DNA of 64,000 nt, taken from positions 1 through 64,000 of the forward strand of contig OY969891.1 in NCBI GenBank assembly GCA_963704355.1, in the 5' to 3' direction. Positions within the stretch are counted from its first letter, which is position 1. The number at the start of each line of letters is the position of its first letter. The stretch comes from Bog-473 sp963704355. Lineage in GTDB: Bacteria; Actinomycetota; Acidimicrobiia; Acidimicrobiales; RAAP-2. A program made the translations under genes and the position numbers. The notes under the pieces are model-generated. The model saw nothing but the letters and a program-made list of their open reading frames with translations, was not told the origin of the DNA and searched no databases. This document shows, in pieces, positions 1-9,431 of this stretch.

Positions 1-47
1 TCAAGCCGAGTTCTTTCCAAGCCAACCGTGGAGCCGCTGACCCCAAT

Positions 48-67
48 CTCGAGCAATTTTGCTCGAG
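48..67. repeat. Perfect inverted repeat upstream of the acyl-CoA dehydrogenase operon
   Basis: CTCGAGCAA and TTGCTCGAG form a 9-bp perfect inverted repeat around a 2-base centre. It lies about 190 bases before the first gene. With so small a loop it is more likely an operator than a terminator, but no T-run or promoter elements settle this. The rest of 1-257 holds no convincing gene. Confidence 0.4.
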
Positions 68-257
68 CAGAACGTGTAGGGGATGCTGCCGACAGGGCGC
101 TGGTGCGGACGTGGTGCGAAGGGGTCATATCGTGGTCAGCGACGAAACAGTCAGCCCCGCCGAGTCCTACGGCGACATTGGAGACGGCGAGACGGGGCGG
201 GAGCGGCCGGCACTCAACCGGATCCGGCCACGCCGGTGCGAGCAGTCGGAGGACGAC

Positions 258-1396
258 ATGCAAATTGACCTCAGCGAAGAGCAGGAGTTTCCGGGCATCG
301 ACCCGCCGGTTCATCAAAGTAGAGACACCGCTCGGCGTTGTACGTGATTTGTATGACACGCGAGACGGGTTTGATCTTGGATGGTGGCGCAAAGCAGCGG
401 AACTCGGCTGGACATCCCTGTTCGTCCCCGAACAGCTGGGCGGAGGAGTCCTCTCTGGCCGGCCAACTTGCGACGCAGTCATGGTCGCGGAAGAGATGGG
501 GCGCCTTGTCTCGCCAGGTCCGTTCCTGCCGGTGAACGTCGTAGCGGCTGCGATCGCACGGGCAGGGTCAGAGCAGCAGCGCGCGGCGGCGCTTCCCGGG
601 CTGCTCTCGGGAGTGACCGTCGCCACGTGGGCGATTTGTGAACCGCAGGGTCGCTGGGAGCTGCAGGACATCGAAACGACGGCTACCCGGCAGGGTCGCA
701 ACATCGTGCTCGACGGAACGGCGTACGTCGAGGCGCTGGGGGGCGAAAACGATGCCTGGCGACAGCCCGACGGACGGCGGCCTGACCGAGGGGCTCGTGC
801 CGGTCGAAACGCCCGGAGCGACGACGACCCTTGGGCGCAGCATCGACATGACCCGCCGGTTCGGCTCCATCCGATTCGACGAGGTGGTCTTGCCACAGAG
901 TGCTGTCGTTGGCGAGTTTGCAGGGGCGTCTGAGCAAGTGGGTTGCCAGATGGAGTTAGCGATCGCTTTGCAATGTGCCGAGCTTGTCGGCGTGGCGGAC
1001 CGGACCCTCGAGTTCACGTTGCAGTATGGGCGAGAACGATCAGCGTTTGGGCGCTCGATCATGTCGTACCAAGCTTTGAAGCACCGGATCGCGGACATGG
1101 CGGTCTTACTTGAAGGTTCGAAGGCAATCACCGATGCACTTGCGGCCGCTATCGACGAGAGAGCGGCCACCGCGAGTGGACTCGCCAGCGTCGCGAAAGC
1201 CTACGTCGGCACCCATGCGCTCGACATCGTCGATGACTGCGTCCAAATCACTGGAGGAATCGGAGTCACATGGGAGCACAATATTCACCTGTATAGCCGG
1301 CGCGCCGCCGTGAACCGCGCCGTTTTCGGTACTCCCGAAGATCACAAGCAGAAGCTGCTCGTTGAGGTCGCCGCGCTCGATGAGGTGTCCGCATGA
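258..1396 (+). pseudogene. Acyl-CoA dehydrogenase, small subunit type, two frameshifts
   Basis: The start at 258 gives MQIDLSEEQEF, the usual acyl-CoA dehydrogenase N-terminus. The reading then shifts frame near 288 (continuing RRFIK...GWWRKAAELGW) and again near 755 (continuing DGGLTEGLVPVETPG to EVSA at 1396). Joined, the three segments make a protein of about 380 residues, normal for the family. The C-terminal half includes RSAFGRSIMSYQALKHRIADM and the ITGGIGVTWEHNIHLYSRRA region, typical of the FAD/CoA fold. The family oxidises acyl-CoA to trans-2-enoyl-CoA and passes electrons to ETF. The stop overlaps the next dehydrogenase start (ATGA), so the two are coupled. Such adjacent pairs often form heteromeric steroid or branched acyl-CoA dehydrogenases; this is inference. 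Each shift needs only one base, so sequencing error is possible. Confidence 0.8.
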
Positions 1397-2628
1397 GCGC
1401 TGAGAATCTGGAACCGGTGGAGGCGTTCGGAGCCCGGGCCGCGCACTGGATGCAAGGCCACCTACCTCGCTGGGACGACGAACTCATGAGTGAGCGTGAG
1501 CTGCAGAACCTGCTGTTCGATCACGGGTTCGCCGGGATCGCGTTTCCCCGACGCTATGGAGGAGCAGGCTTGACCCTCGAGCACCAGAGAGCCTTCGTCG
1601 AAGAGACGGCGGTCCAGGACCGACAACTACCCATCGCCAATCGTGTATCGATTGGGATGGTGGGGCCGACGATCCTCCAACACGGTTCCGATGAGGCGAA
1701 GGCACGGTTCCTACCACCGCTGCTTCGAGGTGACGCACTCTGGATTCAGCTGCTCTCTGAGCCCCAAGGCGGGTCCGATATGGCCGCCACCATGACCCGG
1801 CTGACTCGCGACGGCGTCACCTACGTCTTGAACGGTTCGAAGATGTGGAGCAGCGGTGCCCTCGATGCAGACTACGGCCTCTGCCTGTGCCGATCGAACT
1901 GGGGGCTGCCAAAGCATCGGGGCCTGTCGATGATCGCTGTACCCCTCAAAGGAACGTCTGGGATCACCATCGTTCCAACGAGAGGAGCTAGCGGCCTGAT
2001 GAGCGACCATTGCGAAGAGTTCTTTGATGATGTCATGCTTCCCGCACAGAACCTCATCGGAGCAGAGAACGAAGGGTGGGCAGTCGCACGGACGCTGCTG
2101 CTGCACGAGCGCAACACGGTGGGGAACGTTGGCTACGGACGACTGGTCGGCCGACGTGAGCGCGGCCCGAAGCGGGTTTTCGGCGGCGAACCGGCCGCCG
2201 CATCCGCGACAGCGGCCATTGCGCGCAGGCGACTTGACGCCGTCGGAACCATGGTCGTCGACGCGTACATCCAATCTGTGGTCGTTCCGCTCACAAGCGC
2301 CCGGGTAATGGCTGGGCTCCACGCGGGAGCGTACAAGGGCCAATGGGGTTCGCTCGCGAAGTTGCAGGCCACTGTGGCCGCCCAAGCGTCGGTGCGGACG
2401 GCCATGGCGGCGCAAGGTGCTGACGGTGTCATCTGGGACGGCGAAGAGGTCCGAACTGACAACGTCGGTACTACCTGGCTCGAATCCCGAGGTGGCACGA
2501 TCGCCGGGGGAACGAACGAGATCCAGCGGAACATCATCAGTGAGCGTCTCCTTGAGCTGCCCCGAGAGCCGGCGCCGGACCAGCACTTGCCCTTCGATGA
2601 GACGCTACGCAATTGCGGCAGGCGATGA
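1393..2628 (+). CDS. Acyl-CoA dehydrogenase, second subunit of a coupled pair
   Basis: An intact 411-residue protein. The N-terminal helical domain includes FPRRYGGAGLTLEHQRAFVEE. The middle domain has LLSEPQGGSDMAATMTRL and LNGSKMWSSGA, the usual substrate/FAD-contact segments. The C-terminal GGTNEIQRNIISERLLELPRE is the classic family signature. Residues about 255-280 (RRERGPKRVFGGEPAAASAT) fit the family poorly and may hide a pair of compensating indels. The start overlaps the upstream dehydrogenase stop by four bases. The predicted step is flavin-dependent alpha-beta desaturation of an acyl-CoA in the cytoplasm, with electrons to ETF. The substrate cannot be read from sequence. The nearby hydratase and CaiB genes fit a beta-oxidation-like or CoA-activated catabolic pathway. 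Confidence 0.88.
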   Translation: MSAENLEPVEAFGARAAHWMQGHLPRWDDELMSERELQNLLFDHGFAGIAFPRRYGGAGLTLEHQRAFVEETAVQDRQLPIANRVSIGMVGPTILQHGSDEAKARFLPPLLRGDALWIQLLSEPQGGSDMAATMTRLTRDGVTYVLNGSKMWSSGALDADYGLCLCRSNWGLPKHRGLSMIAVPLKGTSGITIVPTRGASGLMSDHCEEFFDDVMLPAQNLIGAENEGWAVARTLLLHERNTVGNVGYGRLVGRRERGPKRVFGGEPAAASATAAIARRRLDAVGTMVVDAYIQSVVVPLTSARVMAGLHAGAYKGQWGSLAKLQATVAAQASVRTAMAAQGADGVIWDGEEVRTDNVGTTWLESRGGTIAGGTNEIQRNIISERLLELPREPAPDQHLPFDETLRNCGRR

Positions 2629-2643
2629 ATCCGGGATTCTTGC

Positions 2644-3309
2644 TCAGAGCGAAGGGGGGAGGGTGTCGAGGTGGTCGCGCCGCGTAAGCCCGCGCACCAG
2701 CAGCCGGGCGTACCAGTCGCCAATATCAGACAATGACCGACGGCCGTTCGTTGCCCACCCCCGCGTTGTGCTCAACAAGGCGAACAACGAGCTGGCAGCG
2801 AGTCCAGCGTCAAGCTCGGGGTCGAAGGCGCCCTGGTCTAAGCCCTGCTGAATGATCTGGCGGACAAACCCGTTGAGGGTTCTCCGCATCGATTCGATCT
2901 TCCCCTGGTGCTCATCGGAAAGCCAGGCGACTTCGCGCCAAATCCCGCCCGACGGGCTCTGTAATGAGTGGTACACGTCCATTTGGCGTTGGATGAATAT
3001 ATGAAGTCGTGTAATGGCATCGGATTGGGCGGTTGCCTCGTCCTCGATTGTCGCATCAAGCGCGAGCTGCATGCTCGATTCCGCGAGGGAGAAAAGCAGA
3101 TCTTCTTTAGAGTCAATGTAGTAGTAGAGGCTGCCGGTCAGTAGGCCGACTCGAGCCGCGATATCCTGCAGGCGGCTCGCGTGATAACCCCGGTCATTGA
3201 ACTCACTCCCGGCAGCGCGAAGGATCTCATCCCAACGCTCCTCGTTACGGATGCCGGGCTTCGTCCTTAGATCGTTCGGCTCCGCGCCGTTTCGTCGGTG
3301 TTTCGGCAC
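2644..3309 (-). CDS. TetR/AcrR family transcriptional regulator
   Basis: 221 residues. The N-terminal HTH reads RWDEILRAAGSEFNDRGYHASRLQDIAARVGLLTGSLYYYIDSKEDLLFSL (about residues 25-75), a standard TetR DNA-binding domain. The remainder is a helical ligand-binding domain, with the GLDQGAFDPELDAGLAASSLFALL segment common in fatty-acid and catabolic TetR repressors. The gene converges on the dehydrogenase pair, with 15 bases between stops. It probably represses local acyl-CoA genes in response to a CoA ester, as KstR/FadR-like proteins do; this is inference from position. Confidence 0.85.
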   Translation of the reverse strand: MPKHRRNGAEPNDLRTKPGIRNEERWDEILRAAGSEFNDRGYHASRLQDIAARVGLLTGSLYYYIDSKEDLLFSLAESSMQLALDATIEDEATAQSDAITRLHIFIQRQMDVYHSLQSPSGGIWREVAWLSDEHQGKIESMRRTLNGFVRQIIQQGLDQGAFDPELDAGLAASSLFALLSTTRGWATNGRRSLSDIGDWYARLLVRGLTRRDHLDTLPPSL

Positions 3310-3755
3310 CCGAGACCTTTCGTCCTAACGTCACTCTAGGGGGACCACGACGGTCACCGCGGCATGTCTCGACCAACTGATTCTGAGGCATGACCTACGC
3401 CGATTGTAGTTCTAGACGCCTTGGTTACAGGCTTGCCTGACGATGCTCACGAGGACATGTTCACAATCCGACAACGCGGGTCGAGCGGCATGTAGCTCTC
3501 TGGCTCTCTTGGGATCTCGGCTTTGATCTGCCTGCCCTCGCTGCCTCCCTCGGCGGCCGTTGCAATTTTTGGCACGGCCATCCGATCGCTCGCCCCATCC
3601 GACACCACCGAACCGGTCAACGTCGGCGTCCAAGAGCTCCCGCATGTTGGTCACTTCGACGGCACCTTCTCCGGCCCTTGATCGGACGGAGCCTCGAGGG
3701 TGCCCTAGTCCCGGCGATCCTCAGGTCGGGTTGACCCCCCGCACACCCGTCGGTG
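3310..3755. other. Intergenic region without a recognisable gene
   Basis: About 450 bases between the TetR gene and the StrR-like regulator. Short open frames exist on both strands but resemble no protein family and have no ribosome-binding sites. Nothing further is seen until the operator-like repeat just downstream. Confidence 0.5.
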
Positions 3756-3777
3756 GGTTAGATTGCATTTTCTAACC
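3756..3777. promoter_or_regulatory. Operator-like inverted repeat before the StrR-like gene
   Basis: GGTTAGA, eight bases, then TCTAACC make a perfect 7-bp inverted repeat in an AT-rich stretch 50 bases before the start at 3827. The local drop in GC (3755-3810) suggests the promoter lies here. The position suits autoregulation or a TetR-type operator; which protein binds is unknown. Confidence 0.5.
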
Positions 3778-3826
3778 TTATTTGTCAAACTGTTATTAGA
3801 TAGAATTGCACTGGGAGGGAAATTGC

Positions 3827-4786
3827 ATGTCTGTGACCTATCGGCCAGCGCCCACGCCCGTTGACCTGCGCTTAGACGAGACCGGCACCGTCGAACTGGC
3901 ATCGCTGCACGTCGGCCGATCGATCCGTGAGGAGGATTCGTCGGGCGACCTTGACCCGCTCCCCACTACTGATCCTGAGACCTGGGAGCCCATCGTCGTG
4001 TCCTACTCCGGGTGCGAGGTCGTCGATGGTCATCGGCGTGTCCACGCGGCTCTGGCACTCGGCGCAACGGAACTCGGAGTTCGATGGTTCGTCGGGGATG
4101 AGACCGACGCGATTGCCGAGTTCGTACGATTGAACACCCGAGAAGACAGCGGGCTGAGCCGCGCCGAGCGTCAAGAGGCAGCAAAGCGGATACTTCGGGC
4201 GCACCCCGAGTGGTCGGATCGCCGTATCGGTGAGACGTGTAAAGTCTCACCGAAGAACGTGGCGCAGGTTCGCTCAGTCCTCGAGCGGATGGTGGACAGT
4301 CCGGGTCTGAACGGGACTGAAGCCCGGGTCGGGAGAGACGGGCGAGTGCGGCCGCTCCATCCACAAGCGCAACGGATCCGGATCGCTGAGGCGATCAAAG
4401 CTCACCCGGGGGCATCACTTCGGGGCATCGCCGGTCCTATCGGAGCCTCACCTGAGACGGTGCGCCGAGTTCGCGCCGCCGTCATTGACCAGGGAGCACC
4501 TGATCAGGAACAGCTCAGTGACTCTGATGCGCTGCGGTCGGTGCTTGTCCGCATGCGAGAGCCGACCTGGGAGGCGGACCAAGCATTCATGTCTCGCGAC
4601 GACGCGGCGGAGGTCGCCGACTTCTTTGCCCGGACCGACATTTCAGGAGTTGACCCGGAGCAGCACGCGCGGGCGATCCCGCTCAGCCGCGTCTACGAGG
4701 TCGCGGATGAGGCCCGCCGCCGCGCAGCGTTCTGGGTCCGGTTCGCAGAATCTGTCGAGAACCGGTCGCGGAGAGCGTGCTTGTAG
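3827..4786 (+). CDS. StrR/ParB-type transcriptional regulator
   Basis: 319 residues; the start at 3827 has GGGAGGG eight bases upstream. Residues about 20-110 are a ParB-like N-terminal domain (VVDGHRRVHAALALGATELGVRWF). It is followed by LSRAERQEAAKRILRAHPEWSDRRIGETCKVSPKNVAQVRSVL, an HTH, and then by RVGRDGRVRPLH. This order and the RVGRDGRVRPL motif are the hallmark of StrR/NovG-like activators, best known from antibiotic clusters. A second HTH-like segment follows (HPGASLRGIAGPIGASPETVRRVRA). No antibiotic biosynthesis genes are nearby, so it may control the downstream hydratase/CoA-transferase genes. The AT-rich repeat upstream is a candidate control site. Confidence 0.82.
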   Translation: MSVTYRPAPTPVDLRLDETGTVELASLHVGRSIREEDSSGDLDPLPTTDPETWEPIVVSYSGCEVVDGHRRVHAALALGATELGVRWFVGDETDAIAEFVRLNTREDSGLSRAERQEAAKRILRAHPEWSDRRIGETCKVSPKNVAQVRSVLERMVDSPGLNGTEARVGRDGRVRPLHPQAQRIRIAEAIKAHPGASLRGIAGPIGASPETVRRVRAAVIDQGAPDQEQLSDSDALRSVLVRMREPTWEADQAFMSRDDAAEVADFFARTDISGVDPEQHARAIPLSRVYEVADEARRRAAFWVRFAESVENRSRRACL

Positions 4787-4912
4787 CGACAGAGCCGAGA
4801 ATCTGCTGAGGATCGCCGCATGAGCCCACAGGCGCACGAGTCTGAACAAGGACCCAACGAACCTGGGTATCAGCGGCAACGACGACCTGATATCAACGGA
4901 AGGGCGCACGCC

Positions 4913-5725
4913 ATGGGCCGGGACTTCACCCGTTTTGAGATTGACCTTGCCGACGATGGTGTTGCCACCGTCACGATGACGCGCCCCCCGGTGAACGCCG
5001 TCGATCTCGCAATGTATAGGGAGATTTGGAGCCTCTTCGTCGACATCGACCAGATCGGAAAAGGCGTGCGCGCCATTGTCCTCACCGGTGCCGGCAAGCA
5101 CTTCTGTGCTGGCAACGACCTCGATGACTTTGCCAGCATGGACAGCGACAACGTTCGAGAACGGATGTACCACGTCCGTGAAGCATTCTTCGCGCTCCAG
5201 GATTGCGCCGTGCCTGTTGTCGGAGCTGTCGCTGGCGCCGCGCTCGGCACCGGCCTGTGCCTCGCGGCGGCGTGCGACTTCGTGCTCGCCAGCCCGGACG
5301 CGGTGTTCGGCCTACCCGAGCTGAGCGTCGGGGTGCACGGTGGAGCGCGTCACCTCGGGCGTTTGGTCGGTCAACCAATGGCGCGATGGATGTTCTTCAC
5401 TGGGGAACGGCTCTCCGCAGAACGGATGTATGCGCTTGGTGCCATCATCGACGTCGTACCTCGCGACGAGCTCCTCGATGCGGCTCGAGAGCAGGCTCGT
5501 CGGATCGCCGCCTACAGCCCGGTTGCCGTTCGACTCGGGAAGCAGGGACTAAACGACATCGAATTCGTCGACATTCGCCGAGGCTACGAACTCGAACAAG
5601 GGCTGACAGCCCGAATGATGGATCACCCCGACTCGAAGGTCGCCCTAGCAGCGAGCCGAAGCGGAGCGCAGCCGATATACAAAGATATCTGCCCGCTACC
5701 AACGGGCGGGAAGGAGCCCTGCTAA
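4913..5725 (+). CDS. Enoyl-CoA hydratase/isomerase family protein
   Basis: 270 residues. The start at 4913 follows GGAAGGG by eight bases; an upstream ATG at 4820 is in frame but adds an unconserved tail. Crotonase features: RPPVNAVDLAMYRE, GAGKHFCAGNDLDDF (oxyanion-hole loop), and GAVAGAALGTGLCLAAACDFVLASPDAVFGLPELSVG. The glutamate of the GLPEL segment (second catalytic Glu of hydratases) is present. The first catalytic Glu, in the usual GGGCELA, is replaced (GTGLCLA), so the reaction may not be ordinary hydration. It lies downstream of the StrR-like regulator and probably acts in the same acyl-CoA pathway as the dehydrogenases. Confidence 0.87.
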   Translation: MGRDFTRFEIDLADDGVATVTMTRPPVNAVDLAMYREIWSLFVDIDQIGKGVRAIVLTGAGKHFCAGNDLDDFASMDSDNVRERMYHVREAFFALQDCAVPVVGAVAGAALGTGLCLAAACDFVLASPDAVFGLPELSVGVHGGARHLGRLVGQPMARWMFFTGERLSAERMYALGAIIDVVPRDELLDAAREQARRIAAYSPVAVRLGKQGLNDIEFVDIRRGYELEQGLTARMMDHPDSKVALAASRSGAQPIYKDICPLPTGGKEPC

Positions 5726-5977
5726 TCGAGGATCGTCGCCGGACACACATCCACTGTCGTGGTGTCAGCACACGTCGAGAACCAAATAAGCCCGTTCCGG
5801 AAGAGGCCCCCGATAACGACACGGAGGAGCGGAGAGCATGGCGTTGCTCTTCAACAGCGTTATGGCGTACCGGTCGTGTCCGCTTTTTTTCGTGCCCAGG
5901 CCCTGGCCTTTGGGACTGGATACAAACCGTGACAGTGGATCTTTCGACGTCCACCACCAGTAGGTGACCCGGTCGGC
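5726..5977. other. Gap between hydratase and CoA-transferase genes
   Basis: The two genes converge here. A 41-codon open frame at 5838 begins after GGAGCGGAGAGC but resembles nothing known. No terminator with a T-run is clear. Confidence 0.35.
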
Positions 5978-8291
5978 TCATTCGGTGCCGGCGACGCGCT
6001 CCCCGAGTATCCCAGAGTCCCGCAGGCTAGCAAGTTCATCGGAGGTGAGTCCGACTTCGGAGAGGACCTCCTCGTTGTGCTCGCCCAGAGTAGGGGATGG
6101 GGAGTGCAACCAGCTAGATACCCGGCTGTACCGGAAGGGCAGTGTGGGTAGTTCGTGCTCCCCGGTGATCTTGTGGTTTTCGACCTCGAAGAGGCCCCTT
6201 GCCCGAAGCTGGGGATTTGCAACAATATCGCGGGAAGAAATGACCACCTCGGCCGGGACGCCGTGTCCACTCAGTAGTTGGGCGATCTCCTCAGCACCGG
6301 TCGCCGACGTCCACCTGGCCAATTCTTCGTCGATCAGATCCTGGGCGCGCCGCCGCCCCGGCGCTGTGGCGAGGTCAGGGTCGTCGCTCCAGGCCGGTTC
6401 GCCCAGGACGCTGCAGAGCCGCTTCCACTGGTCGTCAGTGGCCACGGCGATGGCCACCCACTGGTCCTCGCCGACGCACTGGTAGATCCCCTGGGGGGCG
6501 GAGACCGGTCCCCGATTCCCGTCCCGCCGGAGGATCGAACCGGACGCCCCGTACTCCACAACCTGTTCCGCGGCGGCGTTAAGGGCGGCCTCCACCATCA
6601 CTGTCTCTACGTGACGTCCTCCGCCCGATCGGTCCCGTTCGAGGACGGCGAGGAGTGTGCCGATTACCGCGTGCATGCCGGCCAGTGGATCGCATGCTCC
6701 CCGGAGCAGGACCGGCGGCCCGTCGGCGCCACCGGTCAACCAGGCCATTCCGGTGAGGCACTCCATGGTCTGGGCGAATCCGGTGCGGTCCCGCCAAGGA
6801 CCACTGAGTCCGAAGGCAGGCATACGCACCATGATCAGCTCGGGATTGAGTGCGTGGAGTTGCTCCCAACCCAACCCGAACCCTTCGATTACGCGCGGCG
6901 TGTAGTTCTCCACCAGGACATCAGCCGTGTCAACCAGGCGTTCGAAGGCGCGCTTGCCCTCGGCCCGGGTGAGGTCGAGGGTAACCGCCCGCTTGCCGAC
7001 GTTGGCGGTGTGGAAGACAGGGCCCCACTCCCACCACCGCTCCTCGGTAGGGGGTCGGGTGCTGGCGAACCGCATTTGATCCGGCCGCGTCACCGACTCG
7101 ACCTTGATCACGTCGGCACCGAGGTTGGCCAGTACGCTGGTGGCCGCCGGGCCAGCCCACCACGCAGTGCAGTCCACGACGCGCAGTCCGGCCAGCGGAA
7201 GCTGCCAGCTACGGCCGTCTTCGGGTTCGGCCTTCGGGCGCGTCGGTTCCGCCCACACGAAGGACTCGGTGTGCTCACCGTTGCCGGGGGCGTCACCGAA
7301 CGGCCGAGGCGAGGTGCCCGAGATGGCGAATGGGACACGGGGCTGGACGAAACGGCCGGAGGGACTGGGCACGAAAACCCCGCGCTCTACGAATTGCTCA
7401 AAGTCGAGGATCGTCGATCCGTTCAATACAGGGCCAGCCGGGATGCGAAAGAGCGAAGCGTCTTCCAGCACTTCGGCGGCGGTGTGCTTGATGGTGTAGT
7501 CGTGGACCGCGTTCGAGAAATTCATCGCGGCGGGCGAAGCGCTTGACGGCGGAGGGCAGGTCGGGATCGTCGAGGAGGTCCGGTCGCCCGATCATGATGA
7601 GGAAATCCTGAAACTGCTGGGCGCTGTTAGTGGTGAAGACGGCGAATCCGTCTGAGGTGGGCTCAACCGACGGCACCTCGACCGTCCGCCCAGTACCGGT
7701 GAGCGGCGGCCATCCCAGAAATGATGCGAACACCGATGGGCAGGTGACCATTGTTACGGCCATACAGTCGAGCATGGCCACGTCCACGTGCTCGCCCAGC
7801 CCCGACCGAACCGCCGCGCGGTAGGCAGCGATTCCGCCGAGTGCGGCGTAGGTGCCAGTCAGCCACTCGCCGATCCGCCCTCCGGCTGACAGCGGTGGTT
7901 CCAGTGGGAGGCCCCGCCCACCGGTCGAGCCACACGCTGCCTGAAGTGTGAATTCGGTACTGGGGCGGTCGGCCCAAGGACCATGGCAACCGAATGGCGT
8001 GATCGTGACGACGACAAGAGAAGGGTTTGCGGCCCACAGTGCCTCGCTGTCGGGAGCGCTGTCGGTTACGACGATATCCGCCGTTGCGACCAGTGGCCCC
8101 GCGCTCCCGTGCACCGACCGCTTGGAGGCGTTCAGGTACTCGAACAACGCTCCGGAACCCCATAAGCGCAGCGGATCTCCACTGCGCGGCTCCACTTTAA
8201 CGACGTCGGCCCCCGCATCGGCCAAGATCTTGGTGCAGTATGGGCCGGCGATATCGGTGGTGCAGTCCACGACCCGTACTCCTGTGAGCAT
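5978..8291 (-). pseudogene. Two-domain CaiB/BaiF family CoA-transferase, one frameshift
   Basis: Two class III CoA-transferase domains lie in tandem. The first starts at 8291 (MLTGVRVVDCTTDIAGPYC, ILADAGADVVKVEP) after GGGAGGG. It shifts frame near 7514, where one extra base in CTCGAAC separates FARRDEFL from NAVHDYTIKH. The second continues through LAGLRVVDCTAWWAGPAATSVLANLGADVIKVESV to 5978. Without the extra base the product is one fused protein of about 770 residues, a form known in actinobacteria. The family moves CoA between carboxylic acids through an aspartyl-CoA intermediate. It would activate a substrate for, or remove CoA from a product of, the neighbouring dehydrogenases. The single-base insertion may be real decay or a sequencing error. 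Confidence 0.85.
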
Positions 8292-8480
8292 ATGTTTCCC
8301 CGACCCTCCCACGATCTGGCTTCCAATTGGATCGGCATGAATGTTACCGAGACATCCGTCCCGGCGTCCGCTCCGGGGCGGTACGAAGGGCGGGCCAGAG
8401 CGAGGTAGTCTTGTTCCCAAAACCAACGCGCTCCTGAGGCCATTTGGTATCGGCATCAGGGGCCCGCCTGTAATGAAGTT

Positions 8481-8759
8481 TTGGAACTAATCGGAGAAGC
8501 TGACGTCGTCGTAGCGACGGCTGACGCAACCTTCGCCGATACCAGCCTGATCCAAAGCCGCACCCCGGTCCACGCAGTTGCTCTTAAGAAGGTCATGCCC
8601 AATCAGGAACCATCGCGGAACGCCCTCCTTGGAGATCGGAGCCCCATGTCGAGCGCCGGGGCCCTCCAACTTGAAGTCATCGACGCACTCGTCGTCGCAG
8701 ATGGCGAACTCGAGGTTGAGCTTGACAAGCGCCTTAAGCGGTTCGCTCCATCTCGTTAG
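8481..8759 (+). pseudogene. Enoyl-CoA hydratase C-terminal remnant
   Basis: The frame reads LELIGEADVVVATADATFADT, then VHAVALKKVMP, ALLGDRSPMSSAGALQLEVIDALVVADGEL. This matches the second half of crotonase-family proteins (GEADVV.A...ATF, then the ALLG..MSA..A...G.VD segment). The N-terminal half and the substrate loop are missing, and no good start exists. It is a broken gene fragment, a sign of past deletion or rearrangement at this locus. Confidence 0.6.
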
Positions 8760-8942
8760 CCGTGACTCTACAGTCGGCGGGGTGGATCGTGAGTACGGCC
8801 TCAGCAGCCACCCAATGAGGTGGTTCATCTCATTGGCACCTGGTCACCCCAAAATGGCGTTCACAAATGCAACAATTTTAGCGATCATCCCTAGTAGAAC
8901 TGGGTTCGAATGTGATCCCTCTCGGCCTGCAAGGGCTGGGAA
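8760..8942. other. Short gap without features
   Basis: Nothing recognisable lies between the hydratase remnant and the HTH fragment. Confidence 0.4.
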
Positions 8943-9230
8943 TCAGCGATTCCAACCTCGCCGCGCTCGGATGGGAGTCCCAGCCCTCCGGAACTCCCGG
9001 ACGAGCGTTCTTGCGTGTACACCGAACTCGGAGGCGACATCGGCGACCGACAGCCCCTCGGCGTAGCGTTCGGCGGCTCGGGCAACCACGGAGTCGGTCA
9101 TTTTCCGGACGACGCGGCGGCGGAGCACGCCTCGCCGATCGAGTTGAGCGATGATCGTGGTCCGGTGGACGCCGTACCTCCGTCCGAGCTCATCGATCGA
9201 CGCCTGTAGATGCCGAAAACTCCGATTGGA
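8943..9230 (-). pseudogene. Tandem-HTH protein fragment, recombinase-tail type
   Basis: Reading from just after an in-frame TAA at 9231-9233, the frame gives RSFRHLQASIDELGRRYGVHRTTIIAQLDRRGV. After a linker it gives AERYAEGLSVADVASEFGVHARTLVREFRRAGTPIRARRGW. These are two Hin/resolvase-type HTH units of the kind found at the C-termini of actinobacterial serine recombinases and in stand-alone small proteins. No catalytic domain and no ATG are present; a GTG at 9128 would give only the second HTH. It is best read as the end of a lost recombinase-like gene. A better-preserved relative is at 11950-12516. Confidence 0.6.
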
Positions 9231-9431
9231 TTAGTGACCAGGATTTTCTAGGTCTCCATCCCAAATGTTGTCTCACCGCGGGTGCTACCGAATCATGGGA
9301 GATAGTTCGGTCGGCAAGTACCGATGTTCTTTCTGGTACATCGTTCCTGGTCGGTTCGCGGATGAGGTTTTCGGCACCCACAGGTCGCCCAAGGCGAACC
9401 TCTGTAAGATTTTCGTGATGCTCGGAGGTAG

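Noticed and set aside
3827..4786. Chromosome partition protein ParB
   Set aside because: There is no parA neighbour, and the RVGRDGRVRPL motif with its HTH order is that of StrR-type regulators.
5838..5964. 41-codon gene after the hydratase
   Set aside because: It has a possible ribosome-binding site, but the sequence resembles nothing and is not supported by context.
6278..7546. Long open frame on the plus strand (422 codons)
   Set aside because: It is antisense to the CaiB gene, has no family pattern and reflects high GC.
3827..8291. Antibiotic biosynthesis cluster suggested by the StrR-like gene
   Set aside because: No polyketide, peptide or aminoglycoside synthesis genes are nearby; only acyl-CoA enzymes.
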